Of a DNA stretch of 5,307 nucleotides, positions 1 to 5,307 are shown piece after piece; position 1 is the first letter of the stretch, and each line of letters begins with the position of its first letter. Source of the stretch: Bacteroidota bacterium (lineage in GTDB: Bacteria; Bacteroidota; Rhodothermia; Rhodothermales; UBA10348); NCBI GenBank assembly GCA_004356385.1, contig SMXL01000006.1:1-5307 (forward strand), written 5' to 3'. The position numbers and the translations under genes were made by a program. The notes below the pieces were generated by a model that saw nothing but the letters and a program-made list of their open reading frames with translations, did not search any database and had not been told where the DNA came from.

Positions 1-2646
1 GAAGTGAATATCGAGGCCTGCACGGCGACGGTGGAGCCTGGAGTAGTCCTTGGATCGCTTAACGCTCTTCTTGCGAAGCATGGTCTGCAATTCGGACCGG
101 ATCCCGCCAGTGCCGATAGAGCCGCCATGGGCGGGATTGTTTCGAACAATTCGACGGGAGCCCATTCGATTGTTTACGGGATGACGGCGGATCACGTCAC
201 CGAAATGAATGTGATCCTGAGCGACGGTTCTCGCGCGTGTCTTGGCCCGTTGAGCGAGGATGAGGTCAGACAGAAAACAATGCTGCAATCCGCAGAGGGT
301 CGATTGTATCGTGAAGTGCTGAAGCTGGTACAGAATCCCGGCAATCGATCCGTCATTCAGGAAGACACGCCCCGACACTGGAGGCGCTCGGGTGGGTATA
401 ATCTTGATCGATTGATCGGGGAAGTTGACCGATCGAGAGGAGAAGGTCCGACGTTTCGTGTTCGTCAAGATTTTCGATTCAACCTGTCGAAGCTTGTCTG
501 CGGAGGTGAGGGCACGCTTGCCATCATCGAAGATGTCACCCTGAACCTGGTTCCGATTCCCTCCTTCACGGGATTGGCAATTATTCATTTCGAAACGCTG
601 AAATCTGCTCTGCAAGCAATTTCATCGATTCTCGAATCGGATCCGTCTGCGATTGAGCTGTTGGATCATCTGGGAATGTCTCTCTGTCGCGGTGTTCCAG
701 TCTGGCGGAATAAGCTGGAGTCCTTTGTGTCGGGAGACCCGAACTGCATTCTGATCACGGAATACTCGGGTGAGAGTCTCACCGAGGTGGTGTCGAAAAT
801 CGAACGACTCGAAAAACAGCTTACGGATGAATCGTCAGGGGCGGGAGAAGTGGTTCGCGTTCTGGACTCTGAAGGTCAAAGAAATGTATGGGACGTTCGC
901 AAGATGGGACTCGGATTCTTGATGAGCATGAAGGGCGATTATAAACCGATTCCGTTTATAGAGGACGCGGCCGTCCCGCCCCAGCACCTTACGGAATATG
1001 TAACCGGTGTGGAGAAGTTCTGCAATCATTTGGGGACGAAAGTTGCCTACTACGCTCACGCCAGTGCCGGATGCGTCCATATTCGGCCTCTGATCAATAC
1101 GAAAGACGCGAAAGAGATTTCCAAGCTACCGGAAATCACGTCGTTTGCGATCGATCTGCTACACGGATTCGGTGGAGCGTTGTCGAGCGAACATGGAGAC
1201 GGTCGATCAAGGAGCGCGTTTAACGAGCAATTTTTCGGAGAGAAGCTGTATGGACTCTACCGTTCCGTCAAATCGATATTCGATCCCGAAAATCTGTTAA
1301 ACCCTGGGAATATCGTCGACGCACAGCCGATGACCGAAAATCTGAGATACGGCACGAAGTATTCGACCGAACCCATGATCACCCATTTGGATTTTTCGGA
1401 AGACCAGGGCTTCGATCGATCCGTAGAAATGTGCAACGGCGCCGGCGTTTGTAGGAAGATCGGGACAGGGACGATGTGCCCCAGTTTCATGGCGACACGA
1501 GAAGAAGAACATTCCACCCGGGGTCGTGCCAATGCCCTGCGCGCGGTTCTTTCGGGAGCAATCGAAGCCAATGGACTGGCTGACCAACGGCTGTACGACA
1601 CGATGGATCTGTGCCTCGAGTGCAAAGCCTGCGCCTCAGAATGTCCGTCGTCGGTGGATATGACAAAGCTAAAAATGGAATTTCTGGCCCACTATCAGTC
1701 CATTCATGGAGTTTCTCGAAGATCCAAGTTGTTCGCCAACGTGGCCCGGTCGAATCGACGATTTAGTGGGCGTGGGGCGGCGGCGGTGAACACCATGTTC
1801 AGAAATCGCGCCTTCCGGTGGACCATGGAGAGGGCCGTCGGTATTTCATCGAAGAGAAATTTCCCTCCTTTTGCGCGTGTGCCCTTCACAGAATGGTTTC
1901 GGGATCGGCCGAAAACCACGGTGACTGCTCGCCGGGTCGTGCTCTTCAACGATACCTTTAACACGTTTAACTATCCAAACGTAGCCATCTCTGCAACTAA
2001 ATTTCTCGAGACAGCCGGTTATACGGTGGTCCTTCCGGGTCACGGATGTTGCGGACGACCGATGCTTTCAAAAGGTCTGATAGACGACGCGAGAGACGCA
2101 GCCCGGGAAACCGTGGAAAAACTTTATCCACTCGTAGAGCAGGGTCTCCCTGTCATCGGCCTGGAGCCCAGTTGTTTGCTCACGTTTCGCGACGAGTACG
2201 CATCGCTCTTACCAGATGACGACCGGGTCGGCAAAATTGCCAATGCTTCATTCATGTTCGACGAGTTTATTGCCAAGGAAGCTGCCGATGGCGAGCTTGA
2301 CATTGAATTCTCTGATGATCCCAAAAATATTTTATTTCATGGACATTGTCATCAGAAATCAATGATCGGAACAGAGGCCAGCCTCATCGTCCTGGGTTTA
2401 CCCGCCGGACATACCGTTGAGGAGATCGACGCCGGATGCTGCGGGATGGCGGGTTCATTCGGATTTGAAGCCGAGCACTACGATTTATCGATGAGGGTGG
2501 GTGAGGATCGGCTCTTTCCTTCTGTTCGAAACGCTTCCGACGAGTCGGTTGTTTGTGTTTCTGGTGTGAGTTGCAGGCAACAAATCGAGCACGGAACCGG
2601 CCGGCGGGTAAAGCATCTCGCAGAAGTGCTATGGGAATCCGTGTGA
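1..2646 (+). CDS. FAD-linked D-2-hydroxyacid dehydrogenase fused to Fe-S/CCG module (GlcD-GlpC fusion), 5' partial
   Basis: Predicted membrane-associated or cytoplasmic dehydrogenase that oxidises a D-2-hydroxyacid (D-lactate or D-2-hydroxyglutarate type) at FAD and passes electrons through Fe-S clusters towards the respiratory chain. Numbering here takes the GTG at base 4 as residue 1; it is probably an internal Val, because the frame is open to base 1 and the protein begins in mid FAD-binding domain. Roughly 100 N-terminal residues, including the usual Gly-rich FAD loop, should lie upstream. Residues 1-185 are the FAD-binding (PCMH) domain, with GPDPASADRA at 31-40 and GGEGTLAI at 167-174. 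Residues 190-440 are the FAD-oxidase C-terminal domain: H352 and H359 (HASAGCVH) and E396-H397 (EHGDG) match the metal and substrate site of D-2-hydroxyglutarate and D-lactate dehydrogenases. Ferredoxin-like cysteines are C477, C483, C492, then C537, C540, C543, C547. Two CCG modules follow: CCGRP at 682, EPSC at 721, HCHQK at 781, CCG at 812, C857. Substrate not determinable from sequence. Confidence 0.95.
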   Translation, partial: EVNIEACTATVEPGVVLGSLNALLAKHGLQFGPDPASADRAAMGGIVSNNSTGAHSIVYGMTADHVTEMNVILSDGSRACLGPLSEDEVRQKTMLQSAEGRLYREVLKLVQNPGNRSVIQEDTPRHWRRSGGYNLDRLIGEVDRSRGEGPTFRVRQDFRFNLSKLVCGGEGTLAIIEDVTLNLVPIPSFTGLAIIHFETLKSALQAISSILESDPSAIELLDHLGMSLCRGVPVWRNKLESFVSGDPNCILITEYSGESLTEVVSKIERLEKQLTDESSGAGEVVRVLDSEGQRNVWDVRKMGLGFLMSMKGDYKPIPFIEDAAVPPQHLTEYVTGVEKFCNHLGTKVAYYAHASAGCVHIRPLINTKDAKEISKLPEITSFAIDLLHGFGGALSSEHGDGRSRSAFNEQFFGEKLYGLYRSVKSIFDPENLLNPGNIVDAQPMTENLRYGTKYSTEPMITHLDFSEDQGFDRSVEMCNGAGVCRKIGTGTMCPSFMATREEEHSTRGRANALRAVLSGAIEANGLADQRLYDTMDLCLECKACASECPSSVDMTKLKMEFLAHYQSIHGVSRRSKLFANVARSNRRFSGRGAAAVNTMFRNRAFRWTMERAVGISSKRNFPPFARVPFTEWFRDRPKTTVTARRVVLFNDTFNTFNYPNVAISATKFLETAGYTVVLPGHGCCGRPMLSKGLIDDARDAARETVEKLYPLVEQGLPVIGLEPSCLLTFRDEYASLLPDDDRVGKIANASFMFDEFIAKEAADGELDIEFSDDPKNILFHGHCHQKSMIGTEASLIVLGLPAGHTVEEIDAGCCGMAGSFGFEAEHYDLSMRVGEDRLFPSVRNASDESVVCVSGVSCRQQIEHGTGRRVKHLAEVLWESV

Positions 2647-2664
2647 GTAGATTCATGATCAAAC

Positions 2665-2671
2665 AAGTAGG
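2665..2671 (+). promoter_or_regulatory. Candidate Shine-Dalgarno for the decarboxylase gene
   Basis: AAGTAGG differs by one base from the consensus AAGGAGG and sits 9 nt before the ATG at 2681, a normal spacing. It favours 2681 over the in-frame ATG at 2696, which has no purine-rich site in front of it. Its last four bases form part of the left arm of a small inverted repeat, so it may be partly hidden in the mRNA. Confidence 0.4.
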
Positions 2672-2680
2672 CTACGCCTA
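2668..2680 (+). promoter_or_regulatory. Short perfect hairpin abutting the decarboxylase start codon
   Basis: TAGGC-TAC-GCCTA is a perfect 5-bp inverted repeat with a 3-nt loop. It ends on the base just before the ATG at 2681 and includes the 3' half of the candidate ribosome binding site. Such a structure could lower translation initiation unless ribosomes coming from upstream melt it. There is no T-tract after it, so it is not a terminator. A 5-bp stem can occur by chance, so regulatory function is only a possibility. Confidence 0.3.
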
Positions 2681-4111
2681 ATGCCCGGATATCATATGAC
2701 CCCGGATGAGTTTCGGGAATACGGCAAAGAGGTGATCGACTGGATCGCCGACTATTACAAATGGATAGAAACCTATCCTGTGCTTTCTCAAGTGAATCCC
2801 GGGGATATTCGATCTGGCCTTCCACCGAGCGCCCCCCAGAAAGGAGAATCCATGTCGGCGATGCTGGACGACATGGACAAACTCATCATGCCTGGCATTA
2901 CGCACTGGCAATCTCCAAACTTCTTCGCATTCTATCCCTGCAACAGCTCCGGTCCAGGAATTCTGGGTGAGTTGATTTCAGCTGGCCTTAATGTTCAGGG
3001 AATGAATTGGGTCACGAGCCCGGCGTGTACCGAACTGGAGGCCCACGTATTGGATTGGCTCGTCGAGATGCTGGATCTGCCAGAGAAGTTCAAGTCTATC
3101 AACGAGGGCGGAGGCGTCATCCAGGATACGGCATCAAGCGCGACACTCTGCGTTACGCTGGCCGCACGAGAAAAGGCAACCCAGGGACGATCCAACGAGG
3201 CCGGTACGGATTCTTCACTCGTAGCCTATGCATCCACGGAGACTCATTCTTCTATCGAAAAGGCGCTCCGAATCTCAGGCATTGGTTCGGATCGACTGCG
3301 AATTATTGAAACCGATGATTCGTTTGCGATGGACGCAGCCGAATTAGAAAAGCGAATACATAGCGACAAGGACGAAGGATTCAAACCGTTTCTTGTATAC
3401 GGGACCGTGGGATCGACGTCCTCCGGGAGCCTGGATCCGCTGTCATCGATCGGAGAGATTTGTCAGCGCGAGGAGATCTGGTTTCATGTCGATGCGGCGA
3501 TGTTGGGGACCGCCGCACTCTGTCCCGAGTTTCGATACATCCAGGATGGTCTCGACTACGCAGACAGTTATTGCTTCAACCCGCACAAGTGGATGTTCAC
3601 CAACTTTGATTGTGATTGTCTATTTGTCGAAGACCGCAACAGCCTGACTCGGGCGTTGGGAATCAATCGAGAGTATTTGGGCGATGACGTGACGAAATCG
3701 GCCGGAGAGGATAATTATCGGGACTGGCAGATCCCTTTGGGGCGCCGGTTTCGAGCTCTGAAACTCTGGTTTGTAATTCGATATTACGGGGTGGAGGGTC
3801 TCCAGAAACACATTCGCGAACACGTTGACTTGGCCACGAAATTCGCCGATTGGGTCGATGATGACCCGAATTTTGAGCGGCTTGCCCCTCGGTCCTTGCA
3901 GCTCATCTGTTTCGCGCATACGGATGGAGACGAATTCACAAGGTCACTTCTGGACTCAGTCAACGCCAGCGGAAAGATCTATTTGAGCCAAACTGTACTG
4001 CGTGGACGGTTTGCCATTCGGATGTCGATCGGGCAGACCCATACGCAGGAAAGGCACGTTCGAAACGCCTGGGAATTCATTAAGGAAACAGCCAGGGAAT
4101 TGGCCGCTTGA
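2681..4111 (+). CDS. PLP-dependent group II decarboxylase, aromatic-L-amino-acid decarboxylase type
   Basis: Complete 476-residue cytoplasmic fold-type I PLP enzyme, expected to be a homodimer, that removes the alpha-carboxyl group of an L-amino acid, probably aromatic (Trp, Tyr, Phe or DOPA class), giving an amine and CO2. Length is close to human DDC (480). Landmarks: N-terminal FREYGKEVIDWIADY (11-25); THWQSPNFFAFYP (74-86), the substrate-pocket strand; SPACTELE (113-120); GGGVIQDTAS (143-152), phosphate binding; H189 in ETHSS, the ring-stacking His; T246; HVDAAM (269-274) with D271 pairing with the pyridine nitrogen; NPHKW (300-304) with K303 as Schiff-base lysine; Y332 on the mobile loop; QIPLGRRFRALKLWF (350-364). 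K303, D271, T246 and Y332 fall at the same numbers as in human DDC as I recall it. Start 2681 is chosen for its ribosome site; ATG 2696 (MTPDEFREYG) is a credible alternative, five codons shorter. It begins 34 nt after the dehydrogenase stop. Exact substrate is unknown. Confidence 0.95.
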   Translation: MPGYHMTPDEFREYGKEVIDWIADYYKWIETYPVLSQVNPGDIRSGLPPSAPQKGESMSAMLDDMDKLIMPGITHWQSPNFFAFYPCNSSGPGILGELISAGLNVQGMNWVTSPACTELEAHVLDWLVEMLDLPEKFKSINEGGGVIQDTASSATLCVTLAAREKATQGRSNEAGTDSSLVAYASTETHSSIEKALRISGIGSDRLRIIETDDSFAMDAAELEKRIHSDKDEGFKPFLVYGTVGSTSSGSLDPLSSIGEICQREEIWFHVDAAMLGTAALCPEFRYIQDGLDYADSYCFNPHKWMFTNFDCDCLFVEDRNSLTRALGINREYLGDDVTKSAGEDNYRDWQIPLGRRFRALKLWFVIRYYGVEGLQKHIREHVDLATKFADWVDDDPNFERLAPRSLQLICFAHTDGDEFTRSLLDSVNASGKIYLSQTVLRGRFAIRMSIGQTHTQERHVRNAWEFIKETARELAA

Positions 4112-4118
4112 CCACATA

Positions 4119-5294
4119 ATGAGTAAGACATACGACGCTATTATCATCGGGGCCGGTATCATGGGATGCTGCACTGCCCATGAGTTGGGACGGCGTGGAC
4201 TCAGTGTCGCTGTCTTGGAGAAAGGACATATCGGTGAAGGGCCTACGGGCGATTCGCTGGCCATCATTCGCCAACATTATTCAAATCGGCTAACCGCACG
4301 AATGGCCTATTACGGGGTCCGTGTCTTTCGCGAGTTCGAGGACAGAATTGGCGGGGACTGTGGATTTCATCAATCCGGATTTATCGTTCTATCGTCTGAA
4401 TCAAACAGAAAGGGACTTGAATCAAATCTCGCGATTCAGAAGGAAATCGGGATAGACACGCGGATAATTTCATCTGAGGAATTGATCGACTTGGTCCCCG
4501 GAATCCAACTGCGATCAGGCCTAATTGCCGCCTTTGAAGCTGAGAGCGGTTACGCGGATGCCGTCCTGACGGTTAAAGCATATGCCAGCTCAGCCAAGCA
4601 ATACAGGGTGGAAGTGTTCGAGGAAACGGAGGTTACGGGTATCTCCTTCTCGCGTGAAAAGGTCTCTGGAGTTCAAACTTCAGGCGGAGAATTTGTGGCA
4701 CCTGTTGTGGTCAACTGTGCCGGCGCGTGGGGGGCCCGAATTGCAGCCATGATCGGGCAGGATATTCCCATAGATGCGTGTCGAACCCAGGTATCCATTT
4801 TTTCGAAACCGGACAGCATGATGTCTGAGTTTCCTGTCGTGATCGACTTCAGTAACGGGTCTTTTATCCGTCCTTATTCTGAAGAAAGCGTTTTTGGTGG
4901 CCTGGTAGAGGCAACAGAATCCGACGCCGTGGTAGATCCTGACAACTACGAAAGACGCGCGGATGCTGACTTTCTGAATAAAGTTTTAGAACGCCTTAGA
5001 GAAACGTGGCCGGACTTAAAAGACTCCATCTCCATTGATGGATATGCCTCACTGTATGCGATCACACCAGACTGGCATCCAATCATTGACGAAGTGCCCG
5101 CTGGAAGTGGTTTTTTCATCTGTTCGGGTTTTAGCGGGCACGGTTTTAAACTGGCGCCAGCGGTGGCTCAAATGACAGCCGATATGATATTGCTTGAGTC
5201 GGATCCGATGTTTGACCATCAGGCATTTCGACTCAGCCGATTTCATGAAAATGATTCAGTTGAAGGGATTTATAAATATTCCATTTTGGGTTAA
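4119..5294 (+). CDS. FAD-dependent amine/amino-acid oxidoreductase (DAO family, sarcosine-oxidase-like)
   Basis: Complete 391-residue flavoprotein of the DAO superfamily (sarcosine, glycine and N-methyltryptophan oxidases, SoxB). The family oxidises the C-N bond of secondary amines or amino acids. Start 4119 gives MSKTYDAIIIGAGIMG, placing the dinucleotide-binding GAGIMG at residues 11-16 and the ribose-binding acid at E34, as normal; the in-frame ATG at 4002 would add 39 unrelated residues inside the decarboxylase gene. Other landmarks: IIRQHYS (49-55), where R51 lines up with the carboxylate-binding Arg52 of Bacillus monomeric sarcosine oxidase (MSOX); VNCAGAWG (198-205); SLYAITPDWHP (311-321); SGFSGHGFK (336-344). 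Y313 and K344 match MSOX Tyr317 and Lys348. The position of the flavin-linking Cys315 is S311, so FAD is probably not covalent there. I see no counterpart of the oxygen-activating Lys265. It lies 7 nt after the decarboxylase stop with no good ribosome site, suggesting translational coupling. Substrate and electron acceptor are unknown; SoxB-type annotation is possible. Confidence 0.93.
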   Translation: MSKTYDAIIIGAGIMGCCTAHELGRRGLSVAVLEKGHIGEGPTGDSLAIIRQHYSNRLTARMAYYGVRVFREFEDRIGGDCGFHQSGFIVLSSESNRKGLESNLAIQKEIGIDTRIISSEELIDLVPGIQLRSGLIAAFEAESGYADAVLTVKAYASSAKQYRVEVFEETEVTGISFSREKVSGVQTSGGEFVAPVVVNCAGAWGARIAAMIGQDIPIDACRTQVSIFSKPDSMMSEFPVVIDFSNGSFIRPYSEESVFGGLVEATESDAVVDPDNYERRADADFLNKVLERLRETWPDLKDSISIDGYASLYAITPDWHPIIDEVPAGSGFFICSGFSGHGFKLAPAVAQMTADMILLESDPMFDHQAFRLSRFHENDSVEGIYKYSILG

Positions 5295-5307
5295 TGAAAA
5301 ATAAAAC
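5294..5307 (+). CDS. Possible start of a downstream gene, 3' partial
   Basis: The flavoenzyme's TAA stop overlaps an ATG in the arrangement TAATG, opening a new frame that reads M-K-N-K before the window ends. A start overlapping the previous stop is common in bacterial operons, and the Lys-rich beginning resembles many real N-termini. There is no properly spaced ribosome binding site (GGG at 5288-5290 is too close), and four codons cannot identify a product. The real next gene may instead begin beyond the window. Confidence 0.2.

Noticed and set aside
4..6. GTG at base 4 as the true start of the dehydrogenase
   Set aside because: The reading frame is open to base 1, there is no room to see a ribosome site, and the encoded protein begins in the middle of the FAD-binding domain, so the gene must start upstream.
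1257..1625. Antisense open frame of 122 codons opposite the Fe-S region
   Set aside because: It is the complement of a strongly conserved coding segment with Cys motifs on the plus strand, shows no recognisable domain, and is explained as a shadow frame.
2647..2680. Terminator between the dehydrogenase and decarboxylase genes
   Set aside because: The hairpin has only a 5-bp stem and no T-tract follows it; the decarboxylase start codon comes directly after.
2384..2911. Overlapping antisense open frames across the dehydrogenase-decarboxylase junction
   Set aside because: They lie opposite conserved coding sequence and the short spacer, overlap each other in different frames, and have low-complexity Arg/Ser-rich translations with no known motif.
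3007..3309. Second plus-strand open frame of 100 codons inside the decarboxylase gene
   Set aside because: Out-of-frame reading of conserved decarboxylase sequence, with no ribosome site and no domain.
4002..4118. N-terminal extension of the flavoenzyme from the in-frame ATG at 4002
   Set aside because: It lies wholly inside the conserved end of the decarboxylase gene, its 39 residues resemble nothing in the DAO family, and the start at 4119 puts the GAGIMG motif at the usual distance from the N-terminus.
5260..5276. Promoter-like TTGAAG and TATAAA near the end of the flavoenzyme gene
   Set aside because: The two elements are only 5 nt apart, far from the 16-18 nt needed for a sigma70 promoter, and no better -35 is found upstream; AT-rich composition explains the TATA-like match.

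Overview
The window is compact bacterial protein-coding DNA of moderate GC (roughly 50-53% by eye). Three enzyme genes run in the same direction with almost no space between them: a 34-nt gap, then a 7-nt gap, then a possible 1-nt overlap into a fourth gene cut off by the right edge. I see no tRNA or rRNA gene, CRISPR array, insertion sequence, phage gene, convincing promoter or factor-independent terminator. The spacing suggests one operon that enters from the left and leaves to the right. The lineage cannot be fixed from this sequence; the proteins look like those of a free-living, respiring bacterium. 

Bases 1-2646 hold the C-terminal nine-tenths or so of a large flavin/iron-sulfur dehydrogenase, a fusion of a GlcD-like FAD oxidase with a GlpC-like ferredoxin and cysteine-rich CCG module. 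Its N-terminus lies off the left edge. Such proteins oxidise D-2-hydroxyacids (D-lactate or D-2-hydroxyglutarate type) and feed electrons to the respiratory chain. Bases 2681-4111 encode a complete group II PLP-dependent decarboxylase of the aromatic-L-amino-acid decarboxylase type, with all the main catalytic residues present. Bases 4119-5294 encode a DAO/sarcosine-oxidase-type FAD amine or amino-acid oxidoreductase; its correct start is 4119, not an upstream in-frame ATG inside the decarboxylase gene. At 5294 an ATG overlaps the stop codon of this gene and may begin the next one. 

The genes plausibly form a catabolic unit for an amino acid or N-substituted amino acid. The flavoenzyme would remove an N-substituent or deaminate, the decarboxylase would make an amine, and the hydroxyacid dehydrogenase would recover electrons from a 2-hydroxyacid branch. 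That pathway is inference; each family assignment is well supported, but no substrate is. I found no clearly new system. The points most worth checking are the gene combination itself, the flavoenzyme's apparent lack of the sarcosine-oxidase oxygen-activating lysine and flavin-linking cysteine, and a small hairpin and mini-ORF next to the decarboxylase start.
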